64,000 bases of DNA from Bacillus nakamurai (GCF_001584325.1 NZ_LSAZ01000023.1:1-64000), one strand, 5' to 3'. Shown: positions 24,452-37,276, numbered from the stretch's first letter. Program-made: numbers and translations. The notes: generated by a model from the letters alone, not told the origin.

Positions 24452-24481
24452 AACGCCGGCCTGATACCAGCCGGCGTTTTT
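24452..24481. terminator. Bidirectional terminator, sapB / yerI
   Basis: AACGCCGGC and GCCGGCGTT with a 9-nt loop and a T tail on the plus strand, an A-rich side on the other, between two convergent genes. Confidence 0.85.
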
Positions 24482-24485
24482 CCTC

Positions 24486-25487
24486 TTATACTAAGGCAGA
24501 GAAATTGAATTCAGTAATCGGTGTTTGTTTTTCTATATCGTTTCTAATAGCTTTCAGCATCTGCAGCTCTTCATCCCCGAGTGAGCCAAGGTCAAACGCC
24601 TGATGCAATAAACCGTAAATCAGCATATGGCGCAGACGGAGGAAATCCGGGATTTTTTCAAGCCACGCGGGATCAAGATCGTTTTCTTCCTTGTATCCCT
24701 TCATAAAATGAGTCATAAACTCCTCCGTAAATGCAGCCTTGTCTTCATACGGGATGACCGGATACCACAAAATGTTGTAAAGCAAAATACTGATATCATT
24801 CACAAACCAATTGTAGCCGATATCATCAAAATCAAATGTAGTGATTTTTCCGTTGTCCCAGTTGAAATTGCCGTGGTGCAAATCGGCGTGCACAAGGCCG
24901 TAGTTTTCCGGATTCTTCGGCAATTGCCGCAGTTCTTCCATTAAAGCATCCGCTCGTTCGAATACGAAATGCTGATCTTCGGGCACGTATTTTCTCAGCT
25001 TAAGCTGCTCCTCTTCATCCCACTCTTGCCTTTTATATTTCGGGTCGCTCAGGCGGTAGCTTTTCGTCAGCCGATGCATTTTCCCCGTATACTTGCCAAG
25101 CTCATAAAACAGAGTCCCGTTCCAATCTGATTCTTCTACTTTATGGCCTGGCGCTTTTTCATAGACTCTTAATAAAAACGCCCCGCCTTTTCCATCCGGC
25201 ACTTCTTCGACATCTCTGCCATTTAATGAAGGAATCGGCTTTGCTACTGAAAGCCCTCCCTTTGCCAGATGATGAAGCCATTCCATTTCTCCAAGAATAT
25301 ATTCCGGCGTTCTGCGGATCGTATGCGTAATTTTTAAGATATAAGGTTCCTTATCTTTTACAAATTCGTATACGTAGTTTTCCGCGTCCGCGATAAAATG
25401 AACCTGATCTTTTGTAAAGCCATATATCTCACCGGCCTTAGCCAGCACGTTATCCTCATCAAAAATTGCTTTGATATCTTTATGCAT
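24486..25487 (-). CDS. yerI: APH-fold phosphotransferase YerI
   Basis: This 333-residue protein belongs to the aminoglycoside phosphotransferase/choline kinase-like family. The catalytic loop is GLVHADLHHGNFNWDNG and the metal-binding DFD motif is in TTFDFDDIGYNWF. The N-terminal lobe has the Lys of EPYILKITHT. The natural substrate is unknown; relatives include homoserine kinase ThrB2, spore-coat CotS proteins and methylthioribose kinase. ATG 25487 follows AGAGGGTG. It is a single gene between sapB and yerH. Confidence 0.85.
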   Translation of the reverse strand: MHKDIKAIFDEDNVLAKAGEIYGFTKDQVHFIADAENYVYEFVKDKEPYILKITHTIRRTPEYILGEMEWLHHLAKGGLSVAKPIPSLNGRDVEEVPDGKGGAFLLRVYEKAPGHKVEESDWNGTLFYELGKYTGKMHRLTKSYRLSDPKYKRQEWDEEEQLKLRKYVPEDQHFVFERADALMEELRQLPKNPENYGLVHADLHHGNFNWDNGKITTFDFDDIGYNWFVNDISILLYNILWYPVIPYEDKAAFTEEFMTHFMKGYKEENDLDPAWLEKIPDFLRLRHMLIYGLLHQAFDLGSLGDEELQMLKAIRNDIEKQTPITEFNFSALV

Positions 25488-25720
25488 GCTGATTCACCCT
25501 CTTCATATATTTCGATAGTTCCCTGATGGTTTGTCTTTTGCAACATGAGATGAAAAAGAAGGAACCAAACCATATATTATAATTCTTATAAAATCAGATA
25601 AAAGTATTTATTTTTCATATTCTCTACTCATTTCCAATTATTCAATTACCCGCATCATAACATAAAAAAATACCCTCTCCAACAGTAATTACAAATGTAA
25701 CTTGATTGTTATATGTACTA

Positions 25721-25756
25721 TAAAAAAACCCCTGTTCATATTAAATGAACAAGGAC
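25721..25756 (-). terminator. Terminator of the pcrB-pcrA-ligA-yerH operon
   Basis: On the minus strand CCTTGTTCAT and ATGAACAGGGG form a stem with a 5-nt loop, followed by seven T, immediately past the yerH stop. Confidence 0.85.
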
Positions 25757-25763
25757 ATCTTAG

Positions 25764-26960
25764 TTAATCGTAAATATGGACGGTTGGTTCTTTGTCGCCC
25801 GCATTGCGGACGATAAGCGCTTCTTGGCCGTCTGATGAGGTGATGTTGATTTCGACATCGACTGAGCTTTTTGAATAATAATCCATCAGCTCACCCGTTA
25901 AGTATTGGGTAAAGGCGATAACTTCGCTCTTTCCGTAAAATTGCATCGGAATTTCGATTTTCATTTTTCTCATTTCATCATTTTCATACATTGCCGTTCC
26001 GACCACTCCTGTATAGTTCGGGAAGTAGCTGTCAATGGCATTTTTAAAGCGTTTAAACACCTCTGAATCGTCAGGGTATTTTTGTGCTGTAGCGGTATCT
26101 GCCGGATAAAAAACGTATTTTTCTTTTACGTCATCCCAGCTTGAAATGTCGGTTGAGCCGGCTTTGACTTCCGTTTTCGCAATATAATTCCCTGGTACGA
26201 TCGATGTTTTTGGCGCCTGTTTATAAAGGGCGATGGTAATCGGTACGTTTTTCAGATTATCCATTTTGCGAAGGCGGTTAATGACTTCCTGGGCAATTTG
26301 TTCTCCGTGGCTGCGGATCGTTTTGTCGCTGAGTTCTACTTCTTGCTGCGGATCGCCTGTGTTTTCGCGGTAATAGTACACAGAGTTGAGAGCGAGACCG
26401 ATCATGACGCCGCCAAGCTGAATAGAATTTTTATCTTTTCTCACTAAGTAATCCTGCTCCAGCATAGACGCTAAGTAAATCGGGCTGCTTTCGTTTTTTG
26501 ATTTTGCCGATCCCGAGCTTGGCAAAGCCGGGTTTAAGCCGAGGTTTTCGAAATTGGCATCATCCTTTTTCGCCTTTTTCAGATCGCTGCCTTCTTTTTT
26601 GCGGTCAAGCCAGTTTAATACCGTGTCTTCATCTAAATACTGGCCTTCCTGATAAAGATAATCATCAGTCGGGAAAGTGTCCTGGGCAAGGCGCATCAGC
26701 CCCGTCTCGAATTCATCGATATCCAGTCTCGTATTCAGCCGGTCCGCCGTCAGACCGCGGGCTTTTCCGGCTTTGAACGGCAGCACCATTTTATAGTAGG
26801 AATCAGAGATATTATATTTCGGTATAATCGCTTTTTCAGAGGACTTTTCCGTTTTTTGCGTAATCTCTTCCTCTTTGTTCCCCCCAAAACTCGGCGTGCA
26901 GGCCGACAGCATAAACACTGCCGCTGTCGCCGTTGCCGCCAATGCCAACATCTTTTTCAA
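25764..26960 (-). CDS. yerH: CamS-family lipoprotein YerH
   Basis: This 398-residue lipoprotein has a signal peptide with lipobox LSAC (Cys21: [21 protein letters not shown]). The mature part is a CamS domain, named after the staphylococcal lipoprotein whose signal peptide gives rise to the cAM373 pheromone. The gene follows ligA by 15 nt, an order conserved across Bacillota. Function in Bacillus is unknown. Only the signal-peptide fragment of CamS proteins is tied to pheromone activity, and nothing here shows that YerH makes one. Confidence 0.9.
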   Translation of the reverse strand: MKKMLALAATATAAVFMLSACTPSFGGNKEEEITQKTEKSSEKAIIPKYNISDSYYKMVLPFKAGKARGLTADRLNTRLDIDEFETGLMRLAQDTFPTDDYLYQEGQYLDEDTVLNWLDRKKEGSDLKKAKKDDANFENLGLNPALPSSGSAKSKNESSPIYLASMLEQDYLVRKDKNSIQLGGVMIGLALNSVYYYRENTGDPQQEVELSDKTIRSHGEQIAQEVINRLRKMDNLKNVPITIALYKQAPKTSIVPGNYIAKTEVKAGSTDISSWDDVKEKYVFYPADTATAQKYPDDSEVFKRFKNAIDSYFPNYTGVVGTAMYENDEMRKMKIEIPMQFYGKSEVIAFTQYLTGELMDYYSKSSVDVEINITSSDGQEALIVRNAGDKEPTVHIYD

Positions 26961-26975
26961 TAGAAAACACTCCTC

Positions 26976-29006
<2,031 letters not shown>

Positions 29007-31229
29007 TTACTGCTTTTCAATCGGCGCAAAGGCTGCCAAGAGGCGTTTGACGCCGACGGGGCTCGGGAATGCGATATCCAGTTCCGTGCTTTCGCCTTCC
29101 CCTTTTACACTGACAACCGTGCCGGTGCCCCATTTTTTATGGCCGGCTTTATCACCGACAGCCCAGCTGAGCGTGTCGCCGCCTGTTTTATTCGCGTAGG
29201 AAACAGGGCGGGAGACCGGACCGCGTTTTGGCTGCATTTTTCTTCCCGGCTGCGTGCGCGGGTTTGTCTTCTTCTCATTTAGGTTCTCCAATAAATCCTC
29301 AGGTATTTCCCCAATAAAGCGTGATTCCGGATTCATATTGGTACGCCCGAACAAGGTGCGCATTTTGGCATTGGTTAAATACAGCTCTTCTTCCGCTCTC
29401 GTAATGCCCACATACGCGAGCCTGCGCTCTTCCTCCATCTCTGCTTCCTCCATCAGGGAGCGGCTGTGCGGGAAGACGCCTTCCTCAAGGCCCATTAAGA
29501 ACACCACAGGGAATTCCAGGCCCTTTGCGGCGTGCAGCGTCATTAACGTCACGGCATCTTTACCGCCTGATTCCTCTTCTTTCTGGTCGAGCTGGTCAAT
29601 ATCCGCAATCAGCGCCAGATCTGTCAAAAACGAGACTAATGTTTTGTCTTCGCTTTTTTGCTCAAAGTTTTTCGTGACAGAAAGAAACTCGTCGATATTT
29701 TCCAACCGGCTTTGGGCTTCGATTGATTTTTCCGCCTTCAGCATTTCTCTGTATTCTGTTTTATCGAGAATTTCTTCCGTCAGCTCTGTAATCGACAGGT
29801 AGTCCTGCATATTCGTCAGATGTTCAATCATCGTGCCGAAGCTGTCTAACGCATTGGCCGCTTTGGCGCTGACACCGATGAAATCAACCTGTTTAATCGC
29901 CTGAAACAGCGACATGCCGTTCATCGCCGCATAAGAAGCAATTTTTTCAAGCGATGTGGCGCCGACGCCGCGCTTCGGTACATTGACGATCCGTGTAAAG
30001 CTGATGTCATCATCAGGATTTGAGACAAGACGCAGGTACGCGAGAATATCTTTAATTTCTTTCCTGTCGTAGAACTTGGTTCCGCCGACGATATTGTAAT
30101 TTAATCCGGACTTCAGAAGCGTTTCCTCTATAACACGCGACTGGGCGTTTGTCCGGTATAAAATCGCGATGTCAGAAAGCTTCCGCTTGCCTGAAGTGTA
30201 GAGCTCATGAATTTTTCCGGCGACAAATTGGCCTTCGCCGAATTCATTGTCACCCCTGTAATAAGAAAGCTTGATGCCTTCGTCGTTTTCCGTCCACAGG
30301 TTTTTCGGCTTGCGGTTTGAGTTGTTTTTGATGACTTCATTCGCCGCGTTCAAAATCCGCTTTGTCGAGCGGTAGTTTTGTTCGAGCAGAATGACGTTTG
30401 CGCTCGGGTAATCCTTTTCAAAGGAAAGGATGTTGGCAATGTCCGCCCCCCGCCATCTGTAGATCGACTGGTCGGAGTCACCGACGACGCAAATATTTTC
30501 CAGACGTGCTGCAAGCTGTTTGACAAGCAGATATTGCGCTCTGTTCGTATCCTGATACTCATCCACGTGAATGTATTGGAATTTGCGCTGATAAAATTCA
30601 AGCACTTCAGGCACACGGTCAAAAAGCTTAATCGTCGTCATGATTAAATCATCGAAATCGAGCGATTGGTTTTTCAACAGTTTTTTCTGATAATCCGTGT
30701 ATACGTCACTCGTGACTTGATCGTAGTAGCCTCCGGCCGTTTTTGCGAATTCCTCAGGCTCGATCAATTCATTTTTTGCGCTGCTGATTGAGCCGAGGAT
30801 GCTTCTCGGGTCAAATTTTTTCGGATCGATATTCCGCTCCTTCAAAATCCCTTTAATCACGGAAAGCTGGTCGGCCGTATCAAGGATGGAGAAATTGCGG
30901 TTGATCCCGATTCTGTCAATATCACGCCGCAAAATCCGCACGCACATGCTGTGGAATGTGGATATCCAAATATCATCCGCACCGGGTCCGAGGATGCTCT
31001 CCACCCGTTCCTTCATTTCTCTGGCCGCTTTATTGGTAAATGTGATCGCCAGAATGTTCCATGGGGCCACGTGTTTTTCCGCCATTAAGTATGCGATTCT
31101 GTGCGTCAAAACCCGCGTTTTTCCGCTTCCCGCGCCCGCCATGAGAAGCAGCGGCCCGTCTGTCGTCTTCACCGCTTCCTGCTGAACAGGGTTTAATCCG
31201 CTTAATAATTGATTGCTAATATAATTCAA
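29007..31229 (-). CDS. pcrA: ATP-dependent DNA helicase PcrA
   Basis: TTG 31229 ([20 protein letters not shown]) after GGCGGTG gives 740 residues, matching PcrA (739); the frame extends seven codons upstream without support. Superfamily 1A motifs in order: Walker [11 protein letters not shown], Walker B DEYQDTN, motif [17 protein letters not shown], motif [26 protein letters not shown], motif [11 protein letters not shown]. The C-terminal [17 protein letters not shown] module binds RNA polymerase in the family. It acts in repair, rolling-circle plasmid replication and resolution of transcription conflicts. It lies between pcrB and ligA. Confidence 0.97.
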   Translation of the reverse strand: MNYISNQLLSGLNPVQQEAVKTTDGPLLLMAGAGSGKTRVLTHRIAYLMAEKHVAPWNILAITFTNKAAREMKERVESILGPGADDIWISTFHSMCVRILRRDIDRIGINRNFSILDTADQLSVIKGILKERNIDPKKFDPRSILGSISSAKNELIEPEEFAKTAGGYYDQVTSDVYTDYQKKLLKNQSLDFDDLIMTTIKLFDRVPEVLEFYQRKFQYIHVDEYQDTNRAQYLLVKQLAARLENICVVGDSDQSIYRWRGADIANILSFEKDYPSANVILLEQNYRSTKRILNAANEVIKNNSNRKPKNLWTENDEGIKLSYYRGDNEFGEGQFVAGKIHELYTSGKRKLSDIAILYRTNAQSRVIEETLLKSGLNYNIVGGTKFYDRKEIKDILAYLRLVSNPDDDISFTRIVNVPKRGVGATSLEKIASYAAMNGMSLFQAIKQVDFIGVSAKAANALDSFGTMIEHLTNMQDYLSITELTEEILDKTEYREMLKAEKSIEAQSRLENIDEFLSVTKNFEQKSEDKTLVSFLTDLALIADIDQLDQKEEESGGKDAVTLMTLHAAKGLEFPVVFLMGLEEGVFPHSRSLMEEAEMEEERRLAYVGITRAEEELYLTNAKMRTLFGRTNMNPESRFIGEIPEDLLENLNEKKTNPRTQPGRKMQPKRGPVSRPVSYANKTGGDTLSWAVGDKAGHKKWGTGTVVSVKGEGESTELDIAFPSPVGVKRLLAAFAPIEKQ

Positions 31230-31287
31230 AATCCGTTCACCGCCTATCAAACATATGTTCTATCATAAATCAATTCCGCCCGCTTGG

Positions 31288-31977
31288 CTACTTTTCCTTT
31301 ACAGCCCTCACCGTTTTGAGCGCCTGATCGAAATCCTCATATACCGCGTTTCCTACGACAATGACATCCGCATGGCGGCCGAATCGTTCCGCCGTTTCCG
31401 CGTCTTTAATGCCGCCTCCGTAAAATAGGACGGACTGGTCCAACACAGCCTTCGTTTTCTTCACCGTGTCTATGTCCGCCAGCATACCGCTGTATTCCAA
31501 GTAAAAAATCGGAAGGTGAAGCAAATGCTCCGCGACCCGCGCATAGGCGAGAATATCTTCAGTCTCTATATTTGTATCCGCGTCTGTCAAAGCGGCCGCC
31601 TTACAATCCGGGTTAACGATGCAATAGCCCTCCGGCACAATTTCCTCCATTGACATCAGTTCGCCGTATTCCTTCATCGCCTGATGGTGCATGCCGACAA
31701 TCCAGTCCGCATTTTTGCTGTTGAGCACACTCGGAATGAAATAAAGATCAAAGCCGGGCACAATCGAATCAATGGTTGACACTTCAAGGACGCACGGCAC
31801 TAAAAAACGCCGCACCTTTGACATAAGCCTCAGCACATTGTCTTCTGTTACGCCGTCGCTGCCTCCGATCACAATGGCGTCGGTCCCTGATTCACAAAGG
31901 ATTTCAAGCTGTTCATCCGGTAAATCTTTATTCGGATCGAGTTTAAAAACGTGCTTCCACTCGTTAACATCGTACAT
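31288..31977 (-). CDS. pcrB: Heptaprenylglyceryl phosphate synthase PcrB
   Basis: ATG 31977 (MYDVNEWKHVFKLDPNKDL) with GGAGG upstream gives 229 residues, as in B. subtilis PcrB; six extra codons upstream are open but unsupported. The TIM-barrel GGGP/PcrB family motifs are IGGSDGVTEDN, YFIPSVLNSKNADWIVG, EGYCIVNP and FYGGGIKDAETA. The bacterial enzyme joins heptaprenyl diphosphate to sn-glycerol 1-phosphate, giving an archaeal-type ether lipid. It is the first gene of the pcrB-pcrA-ligA-yerH operon. Confidence 0.95.
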   Translation of the reverse strand: MYDVNEWKHVFKLDPNKDLPDEQLEILCESGTDAIVIGGSDGVTEDNVLRLMSKVRRFLVPCVLEVSTIDSIVPGFDLYFIPSVLNSKNADWIVGMHHQAMKEYGELMSMEEIVPEGYCIVNPDCKAAALTDADTNIETEDILAYARVAEHLLHLPIFYLEYSGMLADIDTVKKTKAVLDQSVLFYGGGIKDAETAERFGRHADVIVVGNAVYEDFDQALKTVRAVKEK

Positions 31978-32232
31978 GCGTTTTCGTTCCTCCATTCGTT
32001 TCTTGCCATTTAAACATTATAACAAATTCATTTCGCGCGGAAAAACGGAAAAAGACGTCATTCCCGTTATTCATGAAAAAAGATGCTTTATTCCTGCACA
32101 TAAAAAACAATCCGTTTATCCCGATTTGAGCAAATGTAAAATGAATGCCCTATTGGTTTGTACGATGCCTACGTTTGAAGGCAGTTAAAATGTGGAATGT
32201 CAAAGAGTAAAAAGGCAAGGAGTCTGATCCAG

Positions 32233-33807
32233 ATGGAACAAGCAATCATCGTTCTGATTTGTATATTGATCTTCATTATTTTAGTTCCCGCCGCATTGCT
32301 GCTTTGGATATACATAAGGGACGAAAAGCAGGAAGAACACTCAGTGCTTCGGAATTATCCCGTGGCCGGAAAGCTGCGCTATATCTTTGAGAAAATCGGG
32401 CCTGAACTTCGGCAATATTTATTCAGCAATGATAATGAGGAACAGCCGTTTTCCAGAAGAGAATACGAGCAGACGGTCATATCCGGAAAGTATAAAAGCA
32501 GAATGATGGGCTTCGGTTCAGAAAGGGATTTTGATCAGCCGGGGTATTATATCCGCAACGCCCTTTTTCCGAAACAGAGAGAGGAGCTTCGTATCGGCCA
32601 ATCTCCTAAGATCGAAACGATGGTGTACCGCATTGACAAGGACAATCTGCTCAAGCGGAATGAGCATCGCGAAAAAATAAAGGCCGATCCTTATTACCTG
32701 CATCCGGACGATGTACAGGTCATCGGCAAAGATACATGCCAAAAACCATTTTACGTAAAAGGCTTGATCGGGCAATCGGCGATGAGCTATGGCTCGCTGG
32801 GTGACAGGGCGATTACTGCGCTGTCAAAAGGGCTGCACCAGGCCGGCGGCACATGGATGAATACCGGTGAAGGGGGACTGTCAGAGCATCACCTGAAAGG
32901 CGGAGCGGATATTATATGCCAAATCGGCCCCGGCCTGTTCGGCGTTCGCACCCAAGACGATGCATTTTCGTGGGAAGAGTTTAAGAAAAAAAGCCAATTG
33001 GAGCAAATTAAAGCATTTGAACTGAAGCTGGCGCAAGGGGCAAAAGCGAGAGGCGGTCATATTGACGGCTCAAAAGTTACTGAAGAAATTGCCGCCATCA
33101 GAAATGTAAAACCGGGACAATCCATTGACAGCCCCAATCGGTTTAATGAATTCTCAAGCGTCCAGGTCATGCTTGATTTTATCGAAAAAATGCGGGCCGT
33201 CGGCCAAAAGCCGGTCGGAATCAAAATCGTGGCGGGCAGCCGAAAAGATTTGGAGGAGCTGATTTCCTGTATGAGTTCGAGCGGCAAGCACCCTGATTTC
33301 ATTACGATTGACGGCAGTGAAGGCGGAACGGGCGCTTCGTTCCATGAGCTGGCTGATTCCGTCGGGTTGCCGATTTTAACAGGCCTTCCTCTCGTTGACG
33401 GGCTGCTGAAGGAGTACGGCATAAGAGATAAGCTGAAAATTTTCGCATCCGGAAAGCTGCTCACCTCAGATAAAATTGCCGTCGCCCTCGCTTTAGGCGC
33501 AGACTTTGTCAATATTGCCCGGGGAATGATGTTTTCAGTCGGGTGTATCCGCGCCCAAGTCTGCCACACCAATCATTGTCCCGTCGGTGTTGCAACGACT
33601 GATCCTAAGCTGCAGCGCGCGCTCAGCATCGAAGACAAACAGCACCGCGTCTGCAACTACGTACTCTCATTGCGCGAAGGGCTGTTTCACCTCGCTGCGG
33701 CAGCAGGCATCAGCTCTCCGATACATTTTACCAATGAGCATATCGTGTACAGGGAAAAAGACGGCAGAATAAAGGAACTGCCAGACCTTATGAAGCAGCA
33801 CGCATAA
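32233..33807 (+). CDS. yerD: GltB2-like FMN-binding membrane protein YerD
   Basis: ATG 32233 (MEQAIIVLICILIF) with AAGGAG 10 nt upstream gives 524 residues, close to B. subtilis YerD (525). An N-terminal membrane anchor (about 3-28) precedes a glutamate synthase alpha-subunit-like central domain: GQSAMSYGSLG, GTWMNTGEGGLSEHHLKGG, FITIDGSEGGTGAS and ADFVNIARGMMFSVGCIRAQVCHTNHCPVG. The last contains the Cys cluster that binds the 3Fe-4S centre in glutamate synthases. It has no glutaminase domain, so it is not a complete glutamate synthase; its substrate is unknown. It is monocistronic, and the 31978-32232 gap holds its undefined promoter. Confidence 0.88.
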   Translation: MEQAIIVLICILIFIILVPAALLLWIYIRDEKQEEHSVLRNYPVAGKLRYIFEKIGPELRQYLFSNDNEEQPFSRREYEQTVISGKYKSRMMGFGSERDFDQPGYYIRNALFPKQREELRIGQSPKIETMVYRIDKDNLLKRNEHREKIKADPYYLHPDDVQVIGKDTCQKPFYVKGLIGQSAMSYGSLGDRAITALSKGLHQAGGTWMNTGEGGLSEHHLKGGADIICQIGPGLFGVRTQDDAFSWEEFKKKSQLEQIKAFELKLAQGAKARGGHIDGSKVTEEIAAIRNVKPGQSIDSPNRFNEFSSVQVMLDFIEKMRAVGQKPVGIKIVAGSRKDLEELISCMSSSGKHPDFITIDGSEGGTGASFHELADSVGLPILTGLPLVDGLLKEYGIRDKLKIFASGKLLTSDKIAVALALGADFVNIARGMMFSVGCIRAQVCHTNHCPVGVATTDPKLQRALSIEDKQHRVCNYVLSLREGLFHLAAAAGISSPIHFTNEHIVYREKDGRIKELPDLMKQHA

Positions 33808-33810
33808 AAA

Positions 33811-33846
33811 AAACCGCCTGCCGTTATCGGCAGAGCGGTTTTTTAT
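33811..33846. terminator. Bidirectional terminator, yerD / yerC
   Basis: AACCGC-ct-GCCG and CGGC-aga-GCGGTT form a bulged stem flanked by A7 and T6 between convergent genes. Confidence 0.85.
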
Positions 33847-34154
33847 GTTGCTGAGGAAGATTCTCCTTTGTTTACACGGTCAAGCGCCATTTCATAAGCG
33901 TCGTTTCCGTAATTTAAGCAGCGTTTCACACGGGAAATCGTGGCTGTCGAAGCCCCCGTTTCGCTTTCAATTTTATGATACGTATTTCCTTCGCGGAGCA
34001 TTCTCGCCACTTCTAAACGCTGCGCCAGCGATTGAATTTCATTAATCGTACAAAGATCATCAAAGAAACGATAGCATTCCTCCAGATCTTTCAGCGATAA
34101 AATAGATAGAAATAACTGGTCCAGTTCTTTTCCGCGTAATTTATCGATTTGCAT
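33843..34154 (-). CDS. yerC: TrpR-like regulator YerC
   Basis: ATG 34154 gives 103 residues (MQIDKLRGKELDQLFLSILS). The YerC/YecD family has a TrpR-type helix-turn-helix: LAQRLEVARMLREGNTYHKIESETGASTATISRVKRCLNYG. The effector and targets are not known. The ATG lies 2 nt after the yerB stop codon, so the two genes form a coupled pair. It is highly conserved in Bacillus. Confidence 0.92.
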   Translation of the reverse strand: MQIDKLRGKELDQLFLSILSLKDLEECYRFFDDLCTINEIQSLAQRLEVARMLREGNTYHKIESETGASTATISRVKRCLNYGNDAYEMALDRVNKGESSSAT

Positions 34155-34156
34155 CG

Positions 34157-35152
34157 TCACACACCTTCTCCTTTACTAATGGAAACTGCATCGAGATCAG
34201 GCACGATATTGATCCATGTCTTTCCTGGCACAAACGGAAGAATCTCACCGCCTTTTACGGGCAAAATACGGCCGTCTTTATTTTCCCAGTCTGACTCAAT
34301 AACATCGCCGTGCTGAAGCAAGAGACCCTTACCCCCTGATTGAATATCGATGTCCCGCCTTCCATCTTTGTCTGTAATGCGATGGCCGGCTTCAACAATA
34401 AAAATGTTGTGTATGGCTAAAGGCTTCCCGGTCTCCCGGTCGGTCGCTTTCACACCATCAGAGCTTCTTGTATAAGCATCAGCTTTTTTATCATAATCGT
34501 ATTCGACAAGATTTGTAACATTTTGTGTTCCATAATCTATCCGAACATTGTAGGTTTCGTTTCCGGGTTTTGCATCTGATGTTTGAAAAGGGAGCGGTTT
34601 TGTTTCTCCGTTCAGCTGATATCCCTTTTGTTCCGCAGCCTTTTTTATGTTTTCATAAGACGTATAGGAATTGTGGGGAGGCTTGCTGAAATCGGCTCTC
34701 CAAAACAGGCTTCCGTCAAAACCCAAGCCGTTTATATAATCGTAAGCGCCAGATTCCAGCTGCTTTTTCGCACCGGGGCTCCAGCCATGATGGACAAAAA
34801 TGCTGTTAAACCCGCTGCTGAGCGTGACGAAATATTCGCGCGCGCTCCGCACAGGCCCGACAGTTTCCGGCATCTCGCTTTGGAAAATCGCCAGAAATCT
34901 TGTGATCGGCCCCTCCGCAAGCGCCTCAATGACAATATCCGCCTTGGAAAGCCCGGATTGGGGCCTGGCCTTCGGATGGTTGTTCACTGCGACAGCAATC
35001 GGACGGCGTTCTGCAAGCTTTCGCTCCGTCTTCAAACCGGTTAATGGAGCTTCCGGCTTTTTCGTCTGCGCCTGATCGGCATCGTTTTGCCGGCAGGCGG
35101 CAAGCAGCAAAAACGCAAAACATAACACACAAACGGTTATCCATCTCTTCAT
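34157..35152 (-). CDS. yerB: DUF3048 lipoprotein YerB
   Basis: This 331-residue protein starts with a lipoprotein signal (MKRWITVCVLCFAFLLLAAC, Cys20), so the mature protein should be anchored on the outer face of the membrane. The body is a DUF3048 pair: RPIAVAVNNHPKARPQSGLSKADIVIEALAEG in the N-terminal half and the C-terminal half with GDVIESDWENKDG. The function is unknown. AGGGAG precedes the ATG. It is 26 nt from yerA and leads into yerC. Confidence 0.9.
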   Translation of the reverse strand: MKRWITVCVLCFAFLLLAACRQNDADQAQTKKPEAPLTGLKTERKLAERRPIAVAVNNHPKARPQSGLSKADIVIEALAEGPITRFLAIFQSEMPETVGPVRSAREYFVTLSSGFNSIFVHHGWSPGAKKQLESGAYDYINGLGFDGSLFWRADFSKPPHNSYTSYENIKKAAEQKGYQLNGETKPLPFQTSDAKPGNETYNVRIDYGTQNVTNLVEYDYDKKADAYTRSSDGVKATDRETGKPLAIHNIFIVEAGHRITDKDGRRDIDIQSGGKGLLLQHGDVIESDWENKDGRILPVKGGEILPFVPGKTWINIVPDLDAVSISKGEGV

Positions 35153-35178
35153 ATGTCGGCTCCCTGCTCTTTTATATT

Positions 35179-36921
35179 TTAACGCATTATCGATGGAAAG
35201 AGTACAGTTTTTTTCATCACGTCAAATATTCCTCTGGGAGTAATGCGGATATAAGGCAGATGTGTGCCTTGCAGAAAGAGCAGCGTATAGATCGGATCAC
35301 AAAATTGATAACCGCGCTCCTCAAGCAGTATTCTCAGCTTTTGTTCCTTTTCCAGCACGGCCTCATAATCTTCCGCGGAAGCGCAGCCGTGCAGAGCGAG
35401 GGGAATTTCATGCAGAATGTTCCCATTCTCAGCCAGTACGATTCCGCCGCCGATTTCCTTCATGCGTGAGAAAGCAAGCAGGATATCATCCTTATTTTTT
35501 CCGGCGGCGATAATATCGCCGGTCGTCGTATAAGAGCTTACAAATCCCTGCACACGATCGGCAAAGCCTTTCAACATCGTGTTGACCCGCCATTTTCCGT
35601 GCTTGTCGAGAAGAGTGAGAAAGCACTCATCATGTTCAAAGGAAAGCTGGTCAACGGAGTTATCAATCTCAATCATATACGGCTCCATAATGACCGCATT
35701 GCGCATTTTCACTCCCATCGGCATTGAAAACTGTAAATCATCCATCGTCATATCATATGAAAGCTCAAGAGGGACAAGACCGCCCTTTTTCCAGTCTGTT
35801 TCTGTAAACGCCTTCATATTTTGGCCGTCTTCTTTTAGCATGATCCCTTTTGATATAACGGTGACCGGGTTCGGATTCATAGGATCCTCCAGAATATTCA
35901 ATGATGCCAGCCTTCCCGGCCCGACTACGCCGAGATAGTCGTCAATCTGATAATACTTCGCAATATTAAAGGACGCCATATTATAAGCATCAATCGCCGG
36001 AACCCCTTCTTCCAAAGCGATTCTGATCAATTCATTCGTCATGCCGCCTCTATAAAAATGAGGCGTCGCGCCGTCCGTTGTATAAAAGAAGTGGTCATAA
36101 TGGCGGAAGCCTTTTTCATGCAGATCCCGCAAAATCGTTCGCAGATCAGGCCGGATGGATGAATGCCTGAGCGAAACATAGTAGCCTAATTCGAGCCGTT
36201 TCATCACTTCATCGCCATTCATGGCCTCGTGATCGCAATCGGCTCCGAACAGCTTCATTTTTGTAAGTGTTTTTTCGGACGCTCCGGGAAAATGCCCTTC
36301 GATCCGCTTACGCTGTTTCTTTGTCGCCTGCATGCAGTGCAGCATAAGATCATCACCGTCCATAAGCCGCGGCCATCCCGTTAATTCTCCGCCTTGGATG
36401 ACATCGGGGTGCTCAATCCACTGCTTTCGGACGTCAAACGAAAGAAGCTGGTCCTCATTCAGCACTTCGGTTTGCAGGTCGTATCTTGACCACCAGAAAT
36501 ATTGAACAGGCTGTTTTTTCAGTTCCTCGAGTATAGTAAGCGCTTTCTTTTTACCGCTGTGCAAAAGGAAGAACAAGTTATCATTAACAAACGTCGTCGT
36601 TCCGAATTGAGACACATATTCGGCGAGCGTTTGGGGATTATATATTTGAAAAGGATGTGTATGCGGTTCAATGTAACCTGGCACAATGTATTTTCCTTCA
36701 CAATTTATGGTATGAATGTGCTCTGCTGCATCAGGAAGCTCATCACCGACATAAACAATTCGGTCTTGGTAAATCCATATGTTTTTTTTCAGCCATTGTT
36801 TTAAAAAGGGATTTAAGACGAGAGCATTCCGTAAAAGTAGCGTTGGAAGCAGCTTTGAGTCTACAACATCCGCCTGTGATCTGATGTCTTTATTTTTCCA
36901 GTTAAAGGTACGTTCGGACAT
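35179..36921 (-). CDS. yerA: Adenine-deaminase-like amidohydrolase YerA
   Basis: The 580-residue metal-dependent hydrolase matches the adenine deaminase family (B. subtilis YerA, 580). The metal-binding motif YIEPHTHPFQIYNP uses ExHxH in place of the usual HxH. Further ligands are in FGADCDHEAMNG and YTTDGATPHFY, and the C-terminal half has the Ade fold. B. subtilis has a proven adenine deaminase (AdeC) elsewhere, so YerA is a paralogue and its true substrate is unproven. Its place beside the purine operon supports a purine-salvage role. SD AAGGAGAG precedes the ATG. Confidence 0.85.
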   Translation of the reverse strand: MSERTFNWKNKDIRSQADVVDSKLLPTLLLRNALVLNPFLKQWLKKNIWIYQDRIVYVGDELPDAAEHIHTINCEGKYIVPGYIEPHTHPFQIYNPQTLAEYVSQFGTTTFVNDNLFFLLHSGKKKALTILEELKKQPVQYFWWSRYDLQTEVLNEDQLLSFDVRKQWIEHPDVIQGGELTGWPRLMDGDDLMLHCMQATKKQRKRIEGHFPGASEKTLTKMKLFGADCDHEAMNGDEVMKRLELGYYVSLRHSSIRPDLRTILRDLHEKGFRHYDHFFYTTDGATPHFYRGGMTNELIRIALEEGVPAIDAYNMASFNIAKYYQIDDYLGVVGPGRLASLNILEDPMNPNPVTVISKGIMLKEDGQNMKAFTETDWKKGGLVPLELSYDMTMDDLQFSMPMGVKMRNAVIMEPYMIEIDNSVDQLSFEHDECFLTLLDKHGKWRVNTMLKGFADRVQGFVSSYTTTGDIIAAGKNKDDILLAFSRMKEIGGGIVLAENGNILHEIPLALHGCASAEDYEAVLEKEQKLRILLEERGYQFCDPIYTLLFLQGTHLPYIRITPRGIFDVMKKTVLFPSIMR

Positions 36922-37042
36922 TCACATACTCTCCTTCGCTTATATTAGACCCATCGTATCACATCCGCAAGATTATCGCACGGCTAAATCGTTACAAATT
37001 ATTGAAGATGCACGAAAATTTCATTAAAAGGGAGCTGAAAGC

Positions 37043-37276
37043 ATGAAACCGAATATCAGCCTGCTGAACGCCGTTATCCGAATCACTTGCGGCCTTACTA
37101 TTTTGTCAGCTGCAGCAGCAAAATACACGAGAAAGCCTTGGTGTAAAATGCATCTTTTCTGTATGATGATGGGCGCTATGAAAGCCGCGTCCGGTATGCT
37201 GCGTTTCTGTCCGGTCACGTATATGTTCCAAGCCGGGATGACTAACCAAAGTGACAGCGATCATCAAGAAAAATAA
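37043..37276 (+). CDS. Small DUF2892-like membrane protein
   Basis: This 77-residue protein follows AAAGGGAG. It begins MKPNISLLNAVIRITCGLTI, fitting the DUF2892 pattern (N-hxx-hR-h-xG), with two membrane segments (about 8-25 and 36-55) and a polar tail. Such proteins are often fused to or near rhodanese-type sulfur-transfer proteins; none is nearby here. It stands alone between yerA and the decayed yecA. Function unknown. Confidence 0.75.
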   Translation: MKPNISLLNAVIRITCGLTILSAAAAKYTRKPWCKMHLFCMMMGAMKAASGMLRFCPVTYMFQAGMTNQSDSDHQEK